Of a stretch of 64,000 nt of DNA, positions 23,725 through 35,964 are shown piece by piece. A program made the translations under genes and the position numbers. The stretch's first letter is position 1. Each line of letters opens with the position of its first letter. The stretch comes from Oxyruncus cristatus (taxonomy: Eukaryota > Chordata > Aves > Passeriformes > Cotingidae). The notes below the pieces were generated by a model. The model searched no databases and had not been told where the DNA came from. It saw nothing but the letters and a program-made list of their open reading frames with translations. The stretch is taken from contig VXAY01005627.1 in the NCBI GenBank assembly GCA_013399855.1, forward strand, positions 830,835 through 894,834, read 5' to 3'.

Positions 23725-24000
23725 CAAATTTGCATCAAATCTTAATCCAATAATCTGCCTTTAATTACCCACAGCAGACTCTCTCCTAAAGTGATCGGTT
23801 TTGCCTCAGATCTCCAAATCTTTTGGCCCAAAGCCAAATGTATAAGTGCTTTATCACTTGAGACTGAGAGAGCATCCGTGTCCGCAGGCTCAGTGAGAAC
23901 ATTTATAGCTGGTATGCTTGGCTGCCATTGTGGATTTGGTTTAATCCACTGAGAGTCTTTTTACGTCTCTGACTCTGTTTCATGCTTTGAACCAGTGGTA
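23725..24000. promoter_or_regulatory. Candidate conserved non-coding element
   Basis: An octamer ATTTGCAT at 23728-23735 is followed within 40 bases by CTTAATCCAATAATC and TTTAATTACCC, which are homeodomain-type sites. The block then holds scattered CpGs (GATCGG, ATCCGTGTCCGC, TACGTC) and a TGGTTTAATCC motif. There are no repeats or open frame. It has the texture of a developmental enhancer; this has not been verified. Confidence 0.4.
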
Positions 24001-24121
24001 AGATTTTACTGGATTACTCCATTTCTCAGGACAGAAAGACTATTGTTCTTTAGCCAACTTCTGAAAGTTTGCACTTTAGCCTGTCTGCATTTTTCTTCTA
24101 TTTGTATACCCTTTGTTTGAT

Positions 24122-24139
24122 ACTGGAAAATTTTCCAGT
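24122..24139. other. 18-bp perfect palindrome
   Basis: ACTGGAAAATTTTCCAGT is its own reverse complement. It holds two abutting GGAAAA cores in opposite directions, the core recognised by NFAT-type factors. It could be a dimer site or chance. Confidence 0.7.
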
Positions 24140-24144
24140 GTAAC

Positions 24145-26155
24145 AAAGTAAAGGAACAACATGGATGTCTACCTTGGCCTTTTTTACTGAAGTTTTTTAT
24201 GTCCTAGCCATCTGGTATATTAGAAGTGGTTAATTATGTGGCAGAAGAAAAGTGTTCTTAAAGGTAGTTCCTTCCTTTTCTTCCATTTCATGGTATTAAA
24301 GCCACCTGATCATATGAGAGAGCTGTTCAGACTTTCCCTTTAGGCGAAGAACCTGAAAGCAGTAGCACTTCTTGGTGCTGAGAATCCTTGCTCAAGCTCA
24401 AGCAGCAGTCTGTTGTAAAAGCACCACTCAAAAAGGTGCCAGAAACCTGCATTTATTTGATCAAGTCACACACAACTGAATGACAATACCAACAATTATA
24501 GTCCTGTCGCATCTCTTTGTGTTTACACCAGCAGTTAATGTTACAGGCTACTTTCTCCTCTGATGATGATAAATCAAAGAAATATAAAAACTGCTGTCAT
24601 CAAAAATGCAACCAGTAAACACAAAAACAAAGTTAAGAATTAACCAAGCTGTAGGACAGGCTGGAGCAGAGTGATATCCTTTAATAACCACTTCTTAGAA
24701 TGATCAAACCCTTTTTCAACACAGACCGATTTCTATGGCCTCAGAACCACCGCTGGTGAAGGCAATTAATTGTGGTTGGATAAAGAATTGGTAGAATTGG
24801 AAGAAAACTGTTTCTGCTCTCTATTGCCATTGTCTTCTGCATTGTCTTTGTTCAAGAGTTTGTTTGCAAAATAACACTTACCTATTTAGCACAGGTAAAT
24901 GTAACAAGCCTGATTTGTACATGCATACTTTTTTTACACTGCTATGTGGATGTTGTTGACACCAATCTGTCAATTAATCTTTCACTCTCCAAAATATTTG
25001 GAAACTAACTGCAAAGTTCTTTTCTATCTATATATCACAGAACAAGTGTCAACAAAACTAGTTTGTTTCAAAAGAATTGAATCAGGTAAGTTCAGAGTAA
25101 AAGTTGTCCTTTCCTAAAACTGCGTTCCCTTTAGCAAGGGAGATCTTCCTCCTTCCTTCAGCAAACATGTTGGCCAAAAAAGGAGCCACTGGTTGCAAAC
25201 TGCCTCTTATGTCTCAATTTCTTCTCACTAATAAAGGCCTTTCTAGCAGTAATCTGTGATGAAGCAGCATACACTCTAATTAAATCAAGGCAACCCCAAG
25301 TTTTTTCATTGAACTGGCTTTCACCTGCTGTTTTTTGTCTCCTTTGACCATTATTGTGCATCCAATGTTTTCTACATCCAAAACTGAAGCACATTGAGTA
25401 CTGCACCTCCTGCCTATGTTGTTTCATAAAGTTTTACAGGTATCTCCCTTTTTTTTTACTTCCCTTTTCTGGTCCATCTGTGCACTGCTAAGTGCATTTG
25501 GCATTCAACTCCAGATATTATTGCATTTTCAAGGTTATTATTATACTGCAGGTAAGGCATATGTTCACATCCAGTGTACTGAAAGTCATACCAGTACTCA
25601 AGAAACAGCACAAGTTGGCCAGACCATGGATGAGATGCAGAAAACAGTCTAAAGAGATTAATCATCACAGAAGATATTTGAGGCTCAATTGTAGTACAAA
25701 CCAGTAGTAACATTTTTCTTAGTCACCAGATGCACACCAAAATAAGACCAACAGAGATGAAATCAGAATTGGATCATGGTAATAAGGATACAAGATATAG
25801 CACAGGTATAGCACAGTTTCTTAAACCTGATGTTATTTGTCTACCAAGGTAGAGCTGATATAATTTCTGAGTGTCCTGACTTGAGGGATGTTTTTAAGAA
25901 AGGACATGGGTTATATTGTGAGTGCTGTAAAAAGAACTATAGTGTAAAGCACTGTAGCATGCAGAGGGTAGTACTAGAACATACTGTTATGGTTCGCTGT
26001 ACCTGTAAAATTCATGAAATTATTGGCTTCTTTCAGCTGCAGTACAGTACTTTTGCAGTAATTTGTCACTCTGTTTTCAGCAGGGATAATGGACCATGCC
26101 TTTTTCTAGGAGCACATTATTTGACCACTGGCAGCTCTTTATATTTGCCATGAGA
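24145..26155. other. Non-coding stretch, no gene seen
   Basis: No gene was recognised. A 107-codon open frame at 25830-26153 (plus) is cysteine-rich in its middle but matches no zinc-finger or knottin spacing known to me. The part at 24.45-24.66 kb has TGATGATAAATCAAAG and TAATGTTACAG motifs and may be regulatory, but the evidence is weak. Confidence 0.5.
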
Positions 26156-26159
26156 TCTC

Positions 26160-26480
26160 CGGTAGCTACATGTTCACCCTCATTCTCCCTCCGCGGGACA
26201 CTGCAGGCCATAATAGATCTGTGGGATTAAGGTTTCTTTACCAGAAGTTAATGGCATCTGTGATGATTGGTGTTAATTGGCCTGGCTACATCCAGTGTGT
26301 CTGTACTGTTCCTTTCAGTACACTATTCCTCCACTTTTGCCTGCACACAATAACATGACAGCACTGCAGCCAAAATCAGTTAGAAAAATACCACAGTCAT
26401 TGCTCCTCCCTATCTCACCTGACACTGCTTAATATTGCCATTTTTATATGGCCAGCATCTAGAAGCCCTGTAATAACCTT
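26160..26480. promoter_or_regulatory. Candidate conserved non-coding element
   Basis: A complex block with CCGCGGGAC near its left end, a GTGATGATTGGTGTTAATTG motif, and TTGCCATTTTTATATGGCCAG, which holds a dyad-like GCCAT...ATGGC. There are no repeats or domains. Regulatory function is inferred from texture only. Confidence 0.3.
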
Positions 26481-26484
26481 TCCT

Positions 26485-29400
26485 ATGGCTGGAGATAAAT
26501 GCCATGTAAAAATGAATGAAAAGGAAGACCAGGGAAAAAGCCCCTTCTGACCTGAGGGCTGGTATTTTTCAGCTTTAATGTTCTCTTCTACCTACACCAT
26601 AACATCAGTGATAAAACTACTCTTTTCCATCTTATTTGAAAACCCTAACATGTTATTGGGATTATTTTCCATGAAAAATGGTAAATCATTAGAATTAGGA
26701 AGAAAATTGTTTTCCTAGCTAGTGACGTGAGATTTTTGAATTTTTCTCTGTTCTGCAGGGCAACAAACCCAAAATATTTCTGCACTCCTCGTGAGAAAAA
26801 TTAGGGTGATTTTTGCTCCACAATGATGTGGAGGCTCGGCATCCTTCTAACATACAGTAACATGAACAGCGGTGACCGAACCTCTTCCTCTCACACACAG
26901 CCCCTGTTAAAGATATATTCTCCACATGACAAAGTCTTTCATTCTCTTTCCCATCTGGATTTTGACCACGTATGTGGTCATCCTAATGTTAAAAATGAGG
27001 CAGCTCCCTTCTCCCCAACCACCAAAAGGCATTTTTCACAAAGTGTTTTAGATTTGCCTAACCATCACTTTTATAACAATTCTTCTGTGAAGTATGATGC
27101 AATGCAGTGCTCCAGAGCCAGAAAGCACGTGGTTATTCTTGAAAAGGTACCTGATTTCAAGGTTAAGTTCTTTTTTCCCAAGGTGGGTACCATTTACACA
27201 CTCTCTAGAACCAATGGAGGTAAGCACATTTCGAAAAGAAAAGGGTAAGGTTTTTTTAAAGTAACAATGAGGAATATTCCTAAATGCAAATGAGACCTTT
27301 ATTTAAATTGCTTGATGTCTACCAAATAAACCCCAAAATGAGGTGAAGTAAAAAAAACAGTCATCACATGTAAGCTTATAAGATGGAAGAACTTTCCCTA
27401 TTTGTTTTTTCCACACACTGAAGTATGCCACTTCTTTTAAATACATGTAGTGTCTTTCAATCTTCTCAGAGTTACTCAGATGCTAAACGATGAATATGCC
27501 AAAAGACAAAAGTACCAAAGCACTTTCCTGAAGTAGGATTTTACCATTTCAGGAAATGGAAAGGATTCATACCTATCAAGTAGTGAAGTTGGCAGGGTTA
27601 GGTGTCATATACAGCCATGGAAGAGAGACAGGCCCTCTCAGAGCTCCCAGCTTCATCTTCTGTAATAGAGGCATTTATCTCTTTCCATGAATTCCCCTGG
27701 GAGTCATGGGAAAGTGGTGCCTGGTTTTCGTACCCGGATTGCTCATGTAGGTTGTGTTACACATAATACATTCGGTCTTGTTCTAAAAAACACCATTTGT
27801 ATGTTACTCCTGCTAATCCTAGTAGAACAAATATACTCACCTTTTGTATCTAATTAGGTAACTCTGATCACATTTCTGAGAACTTGTTAATTGTTTTTGC
27901 AAAACATTAAAGAAGAGACAAAATTAATGAAAACCTTGTCTGTATACGAACATCAGGATATCCAGCACCATGTACAGAGGTTTGCATGTTCTTAAAAGCC
28001 TCTTTTAAGCTTAACATAAGAGAAAGCCTTCAACCATCACCTGATGAACTCAACAAATACATTCCCATTGCCAGCAACAGGCCTTTGTCGAACAACTGAC
28101 TGTTCAACATAGCCCACTCTTAAGATGCACTCTCCCATCCCTGATATTGCACATGGAAAAGAATTCCACTTAATGTTGTGAAATGCCAAGAAAAGCATAA
28201 GTAGCCACTTAAGATACCATGGTCATAAGTATTTCTGGTACTTAGTTCTTCTCCTTTATCTATAGTCAAGTTGAAATTTTCAAAGCTTGCACTTTGAGCT
28301 CTAGACACTGGCAAAGAGGTCGAGATTGCTGTCTGGAGGTAAAGCCATTCATTTACGTATACCTGAGCTCTAAATTATTAGAGTTCAATAAAATCCTGAA
28401 GACATAAAAATTGCTAACATTGCTATAAAACTTTCTGGACCAACTTTGTAGTCATGAATTCTGAAGGGGGATCATTGAAATGGAGCAAAAGGATAGGCTA
28501 CTTTGGTCAGCATGTAAGAATGCCTCAGTAAAATACAACCCTGATGCTGCCAAACAGCATTGTTTGAAGACCCTAGACTATGAATGAGCAGTAGATTTGC
28601 TATCTTTTTCTCATTAGAAATTCCATACACAAGCAAAGTTGCCCTATTCAGGCATGTGTTGTTAAACTGTATTTTCAATAAAAAGGAACTGAGGCAAAGG
28701 GCAGACACCATATCATGTAATCATATTTACTCTGCAATGCCTGTCTTGAAGTGATACCCTAAATAACCAAAAATGAGTCTTTCAGGTACCAGCTGCTGGA
28801 ACTCCATCTGGACATACTTTCCTGCTGCTGGACTGCATCAATACCATCATCAGCAGGCTGCCAGACAGCACCTCATTGTGTTCCGCTTGCTCCTTACCAG
28901 CTCTAAATTTCTTGGTCTTCTGCAAACAGAACTATGCCATAAAATCTTGAAGGTCTTGTAACTGGGCAGAGGAAAATCTTTATGCTTTGACTTCATCTAA
29001 AATCTTTGAGTCATCCTGTAACGACATAAGAACATGGGCAAGTTGTTCTTTTAATGATTAAGTGAAAGGACAATAATGCATTTCTCAGGATTTATATCAT
29101 TTCCACAGCAGTAGTCTGTAACACTAAACACTGCAGTTTGTCTAAAGGCAACTCACCTTTGGATGGATATATACAAAAAGTTGCCTCATTCTTAAGTTGT
29201 TCCCTGTGACCTTCTCCTGTACGTGGCACGTCTCATACCCTCCCCCACCTAAGAGCATGACGGGTGGCCCTGCTATAAGCTGTGCAGATGTTTCTACCAC
29301 ATTATTGCAGTTTTATATTTGCAAGAACCTTCTTAGAACAGATGTTCTTTCTGTGTGTATATACCATACTTCCCACTGCAAACACTTTTACAACACAAAC

Positions 29401-32400
29401 AGCAGATTGTCTTGCTTCTGTCGTTTGGATCAAGAGAGAGTAAATGCCTCATTCTAATGATGTCAGTTTTCTTCCCAGGGAGCTTAATGTCTTCCCTTCT
29501 CACTGGCCCTGCTCACTTCAGGTGTTTTGTCTCTGTTTCTTAGGCTCTCCCTCACTTATCTTTACTCTAAAGGGTCTCCCTAAAAATATCCTCTTCCTGA
29601 ATCTCCTTTACTGCTCTCACTGTCTTTTAACCCCTTCTACTGCGTCCTCCTCCTCTTGTGAAAGCTACTCTGCCTTCTTCAGCTCTGCTCAGTGAGGAGC
29701 TAAATCAATGGATTTCAGAGAGAGCGTATTTTCTTGGGAAAGACTCAATATAAATTGGTGAATATAATTCCTACAAATTATAAAATAGGAGGCAATAATC
29801 CAAAAACTAAAGAAGGTTTGTGTTGGCTAGATATTGGAAAAACAAGATTTAAACACACTAATACCTCTGATGTTTAATCAAAAACCTAACTTGTAAGTAG
29901 AGTAATTTGTACAGAGCCTTGTAAAATTATGACAATGTTGCATAGATCTTTGGCCTCTTTCACAGTGATTAGGATCGCTTTCAGAGGACATTTTTGTCCA
30001 TGACTATTTCTGATTAAAAATTATCTGTTCCTGTGCTTTTAGCTTCTCCTGTTTTTCATAAAACATTTGTCAGTAATATAGCAGCAATAATATAAATTTT
30101 GTAGCAATTAGAAAAGGTAACATTTGTCATTGAATAGTGATATATCATGAAGAAGCAATGGTGTAGAGATTTCTGCTGCCACAGCTAATTTGCTTTGGAT
30201 GCTTGAGCTGGACTATTTAGAGGTACCTGAAGTATCCTTATGGCAACTTTGGCAGCACAGATGTGACAGTTCTTCTTTGAATCTCTCCCAGCCTCAAAGT
30301 CATGAAAGATGTCATTCTTGTGTTCTGCAACCTCCTGAAAGAAAAGCTTTGTCACAGTCCTAATATCTGTGGTAAAAATTCTACTCTTTGTTTCCTTAGC
30401 ATAATTTCCTTCTTTTTAAATCCTTTAAAATCACCTAACATATGGGTCATATTGTCCCATTTTGCTCACATTATTTTCCTCTGCACCCTCCCTGCTATAG
30501 TTTTCCCCACATAAACACTGTTCTGCTGAAAAATACTCTGTCACCTCCTCATATTTGTTTCAGTTCTCACATTACAACTTCTCTCTTACTCCTTACGCAG
30601 ATGGTCTAAAAGCTCTTGGCCTGATCACTTTCATCTTCATGGATACAATATTAGGTGGCTGGCACCTACTATTCAGGAGGTCTTTATAGGTTTTGCAGCT
30701 AAAAGCTGTGCTTAAAATTGGTGGTCATACAGCTTAAAAACTAGATTAAGTTCCACTGATGGAAAAATTAGACTATGGTCACTGTGAATGCAAGAACTAA
30801 ATTACTATAGGCTGAGGACATAGCTCAAGGTTTCATGAAAAGCTCAGTGATACCCTCCTTTGCCTTTCTTAAAGTACTGTTAAATTCATAATAAATTTCA
30901 ATTTATTTGAAAATCACTGATTTCTGTGTCTGGTAGTCGATGAAATATTCTACAACTGCTTACAATTACTTTGGAGATGGCAATTTTAACACATATGAAT
31001 TTTTCTCCTTTTCAATCTTTTTGCTTGTTCACAAATGAAATCTAGCCATTCTTTAAAAGTAGCTACATATCAGTGAAATAGTAATAAAGTCTAGCTGTAA
31101 AATTTTCTCTCTTAGAAATTTTTATAAACCAGTTCTATTATATCTTATTAATGCGTTACAAATACAATCCACACTACACTCATCTACACTGAGATTCTGA
31201 CCTTGTAAAAAATGCATGACCATTTAAAAGACCTGACATTTAAAAAGACTGGGATGCACACTTGTCAGTTCTTGGAGATTTATCATGAATGTTACAGTTT
31301 GTTTGATGTTTTTTCACAAAATTCTGAAAAGGAAGAATCTCTGTGCCTACTTCAAAAGTGAGTATTTGTAAGGAGAAATTAAAAGACATGCATCAAAAAG
31401 CTCAAAAATCTGAAAGAAGCAGGTTATTGCTTTTCCCTTTTAATTTTTAAGGTCACGTGTTTTGTAACCAAATTATTCGAATTTTTCTGTCAAGACCATC
31501 TAATGAGGTTTTGGGAGTGGTTTGGTTTTGTTTGTTTTTTTAACTGTTGAGGTTGATGGCCATGGCTTATCTGACATTATCACTTCCTTATAGTGCCCTG
31601 AAAAGTCATGCAACTAATTCTAAAGGCAGAAGGAATCTACAAAGTAGCTCAGAAGAGTTCTCTGCACTGTTTAATCTAGCACTCCCCTGAGCTAAGCATT
31701 AGCATTAGTTAAAAATTCTTTTGAAAAATAGCAGTTGGGAAGAGTGTGGGTGAAAACTGAGGAAATACAGATTTCTACGGTCATCCTTTCTGCACCATGC
31801 CTATCCATCTCACTGGCATCCACCATGGGCATACTCAGTTCCCTTCCAAGATGCCCTGAGCTGGATGCTACACTGAGGAGGAACACGATTGCAGCTCTAA
31901 AATTACTGCTCAGTTTGGTCGTGGATTGAGATGGCTCTACTTACTAATATTACCAATGTTAACTATGGGTTCCCTACTGGATAAGGCAGTTCTACTGAGC
32001 TTCACCCATAATAGAGACTTTTAAAGGTGAAAATTAGTATTTTGCAAACAAGTAATAGTTGCTAGATTCAGGGAAATGCAAAGATGCAAAGATATTCCAT
32101 AAAATATTCAACATATGTTACTGTTGGAAATTAGTTATTATTTCTGAATGCTCAAATAGATCTTAGCACTTGTTATCTATGTGTAACAGAGGTGTAATTG
32201 TATTTAACCTTTTTCTCCCCATAAGGAAAAATAAACAAATAAATAATCACAAGCTCAATAGTTCACAATGTTCGTATTTAAACAATAATTATATTTCACT
32301 GAAAATAAAGGAAGACCCACCTAACTCAAAGATAACTTGGAGCTGGAAGATGATGATGTCACCAACATTACAGATGTTTCTATTGCTTTTTCAGGAAATT

Positions 32401-32720
32401 ACATTTTTATGGAGGTATGAGAAGGAAAGTGCACACACACTTCTCACAAATCTCACATTTTCTTAGCTAGTGCTTCTTCTGAGCCATCCTCACCCACAAT
32501 CTCAGTTCTGTCAAACCTGAAGAGAATGAGCCTCATCTTTTCTGTATAGTGCTTTCTCTTCTACTCCAGATTTGCCAGCTCCTGTTTCCCTGTGAGATGG
32601 GTGTTTTCGTATTTTTCTGAAGGGGGACAGTAGATCGAATTACATTTGCTGTCTGCTGCATCCACATAGAATTAGAGAAAATAATTTAATTATGTGGAAT
32701 GAAACTGTATTTACCCAATT
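26485..32720. other. Long non-coding stretch, no gene seen
   Basis: About 6.2 kb without a recognisable gene or repeat family. The largest open frame is 141 codons at 26823-27248 (plus); it has no domain or plausible exon partner. A 9-bp inverted repeat lies at 27524-27556 and pyrimidine-rich patches occur at about 29.5-29.7 kb. Base composition drops to very AT-rich around 30.9-31.5 kb. Confidence 0.6.
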
Positions 32721-32782
32721 AAAAAAAAAAAAAAACAAACCAAAACCAACCAAACAAACAAACAAACAAAAACCCAAAAACC
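32721..32782 (+). repeat. Poly-A and AAAC simple repeat
   Basis: A 15-base A run passes into AAACC and CAAA units with several perfect tandem AAAC copies. It may descend from a poly-A tail, but no element body is visible to its left. Confidence 0.9.
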
Positions 32783-32784
32783 TA

Positions 32785-35700
32785 AAAGTGGGATCTACTA
32801 CATACCAAGAGCTTCAATTTGCTAAAATACTGTAATGGGATTGATGAATTGGAAATACTTCTTCATTATGGCCAGCATGTAAAACATCAGTATTAAGAAA
32901 TTAAAGTCCTGGAGTGACACCATGAGCCATGCAAAATTACATACACTACCTGAAGAAAATATATATGTTGAAATATTAGTGTAGAAAGTGCAGAGTATTT
33001 CCAATACCAGTGTGCTTAATTTGCTTACTAATTTAGGAGAATTTAGACTTCAGGGGTGGAACGGGCATGGAACTACCCACTGTAAGAAACTGTTTCATCT
33101 GGATAAAGGTGGTAATTTGGAGCTCTTTTTTTTTTAATATTTTTTCTTTGAAGTGAGGAGGATATGGAGCGGCTGCCTAAAGCAGAAATTCTACAAAACT
33201 CATTAGCCATAGTAAAATTAGATTAGTGCTCTCCAGATAATCCCAAGTTATTATCCATGAATCTTTGTACAACAGTGCTCTGCATCTCTTTTCCTCTCAC
33301 ACATCTTATTTCTGCCTTTGGACTGCTGTTTGGCACCTTTTATAATGTCTGTGGCTGAGACACTGAATGGGCATCACCCCTGCAATAAAAAATTGGGATA
33401 ATTTTTATCCCCCCTCTCCCCACAGCTGCATGAAATTCTCCCTCTGTAGTCCTCTGCTAAAACAGGAGACCAAACTCTCTGATATCTCCTATTCCATCTA
33501 GTTGTTTAGATCTGCAGTAAAAGACTCCAGTCCTTGCCCACAGTCAAGGAATTCATATCACAGCTAAAGAGGAAAACTTCTGAGATAGGCCTGAGTCACA
33601 ATTTTGAGTAACCCAGTTATAGTGGGTGCCAATTACAGGGGTCAAAATGACCCACAGAGCAGAAATCACAGCTATGGCTCAACAGAGCACTGGGATATCT
33701 TACTCCTGCTCCCTTTTTCCCAGCATCAGGGTCTGGGTGAAATTCAAGCATCTTTTTAGGAGGTCAAACCTCATGCCCTCCAGTCCCCTGAGACTTCTGG
33801 CATTTCCACTGTTCTCAGTCCTGCAGAACTGAAGCTTCAAGGACTTTTCCCAGTAAATTGCAAGAGTATCTCTACATCCTTTTCAATACATGGGAGAACT
33901 GTTTTGGAAGATTTCAATAATTTCATGTTTTGACCTCATGCTTTCCAGCAACATGGGTTGGCTACAATACCGCATGAAGGCAACACCTGAGCCCAAGCCT
34001 ACAGCCAAATTTGAGGCAGCTTGCTCAGTTAGAAGCTCTGCAACACTTCTACACTAGATATTTCACAGGTGATTGGGGAATTTTTGGAAACACACTTGAG
34101 TTGCAATTGATTCTGCAGTACGGATGCACTGACAAATTCTTTCACACACTTTCATTACTCCCTTAATCAGAATTACATAGGCAGCCCATAGACATTTTCT
34201 CAGTCAAAGTGGTTTTATTTTAATCTGAAAAGGCTTTTCATAAAAAGGCCTTTGAATTCATTTACTACTGTTTGAATAAAAAACTGAGGGAATTTTTTTT
34301 TTCTGAGAAGTTGAGTTAGGACATCCGATCCTGTTCCAGACTAGCAACACTTGAGTGCCTAAAGGCAGCCTCACAAAACACCATCTAATTAACTTAGAAC
34401 TAGTCTGGACAGCTTTCAGAGAATACGCACTGAACTATCCTCAACCATCAGGACAGAAAAGTCAAGGGAGAGGATGCTTTCAAGGAACATAATAAGTGAA
34501 AAAAATTAACTGAGGAGTCATCTATAAAAAAATTTCCCTTTGCAAAGCCATGTTTAGTCTAAACAAATAATAGCCCATGAAGCAGAAAAAAGGTAAATAT
34601 TGACAAATCTCAGTAATTATGACTTTAAAATCTTATAATTGTTTGTTTGTTTGTTTGTTTTATTTCAGCTGGGATCAGGTCATGAAAACATTCTCAAAGC
34701 TCTTATTTGCTTCTGCCAGATTGGGGCTGTGTGGCCCTGAGAAACACACAGCAAGAATAACAACATAAATATCTAAGTGTCTCTGAAGCTAATTTTTACA
34801 TCTCATTCACAACATCTCTGTGTCATTGTGAGGAGTAAAACACAATGATATCAAACATCTACACTAATTGACTGGTAGAGAACATTTAAATCCACAAAGA
34901 TCCCATCAAATGAGGTAACGGCAGCACAAGGTTCCAGGTACCTTCTGCTCAAAGATCTGCTACTCACCACTGTTAGCAACCGTATCATAGTTTAGCTGAA
35001 TGCCTCCATGAAGCAAAGACACTAAAAGCAATATTTTAGAGAAATGTTTCCTAGAGTCATTCTTATGGCAGTTCTTGCAGAGATGATTTTTGAAGTTTCT
35101 TTGCAAAAATGGAGGAAGATATTGGCCTACTTCTTCTTCTCATTGAGAACCACTACTTTTGAAGCAGTGCTAAACCATCTGCTAGGTAGCATTCCTGGAA
35201 TTTATCATCATGATGCTAAAGAACATGTTTTAGTCCAGATTGCACCAAACCAAGATGGCAGAATGCTTTTTAGTTTTCCGGTGAAAGAGCTTCTGCTTTT
35301 TCCCCACTTTAGTCTGCTAAAGCTATGCTGTATGTCATAATATCAATAAAATTGGTACATCATCAGAAAGCCATGGTCCTCAATCTTTGTTTCATCTGCA
35401 ACATGTTGCCCAAAAGACTTCGTCATATTGCCTGTAGATACAGTAAATTAAAAACTTAAAACCAAGGCAAACAGAGAGAGCAAACCTGTCCACAAAATCT
35501 AAGTTGCTCAGTGTTGTTCCTCCCGGGACCACTGTTTTAGAGTAATGTGCAAATATTCTCAACAAATCACAGCTTAAATATCAGTTTGTTTGCCAAGCGA
35601 TTCTCCCAACTCCCTGCTTACAGCAATGAGAAAACATTTTATTTATTAATTATTATTTGTGATTTGGGAAATCAAATGGCTGTATTCCCAGTCAGTCAAC

Positions 35701-35785
35701 TCTCCTATCCACATATGTGCATTCCAGGAATTCAAGCTTTACCCCTGGCTTAGAGAGGTATTTTTTTTCCCTGGGATCCTTCATT
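32785..35785. other. Non-coding stretch, no gene seen
   Basis: Unique AT-rich sequence. Small open frames (up to 98 codons at 35044-35340, plus) are not supported as genes. The only repeat is the GTTT array listed separately. Confidence 0.6.
34641..34660 (+). repeat. (GTTT)5 microsatellite
   Basis: Five perfect GTTT units. This is the complement class of the AAAC repeat near 32.7 kb, and such arrays are common in bird intergenic DNA. Confidence 0.95.
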
Positions 35786-35789
35786 AAAA

Positions 35790-35960
35790 CATTAGCAGCA
35801 CATTACTGCTTAGCAGGTGCACAGGCCCCATAGCCAAATGTTACTTGTTAACCGTGGTGCAACATTATATGGCCATAAATGTCTGGATATTAATCACATG
35901 TTTTGATTTGTATCCAAAATGTGATTTATGCACATGATTTCTAAGACTGTATGTTAAACT
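35790..35960. promoter_or_regulatory. Candidate conserved non-coding element
   Basis: A complex AT-rich block with GCAGCACATTACTG, TTAACCGTGG, ATTATATGGCCATAAATG and a GATATTAATCACATG motif. It has no repeat or reading frame. The call rests on motif density only. Confidence 0.28.
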
Positions 35961-35964
35961 AACA

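Noticed and set aside
7908..23735. Recurrent octamer ATTTGCAT in three regulatory candidates
   Set aside because: The same octamer (either strand) also occurs near 9.07, 20.49, 27.28 and 55.37 kb, so the total is not clearly above expectation for AT-rich DNA.
25830..26153. Cysteine-rich 107-codon frame
   Set aside because: Cysteine spacing fits no zinc finger, EGF or defensin pattern that I know, and there is no signal peptide or splice partner.
26823..27248. 141-codon plus-strand open frame
   Set aside because: Peptide without recognisable features, no partner exon in phase, and the flanks look non-coding.
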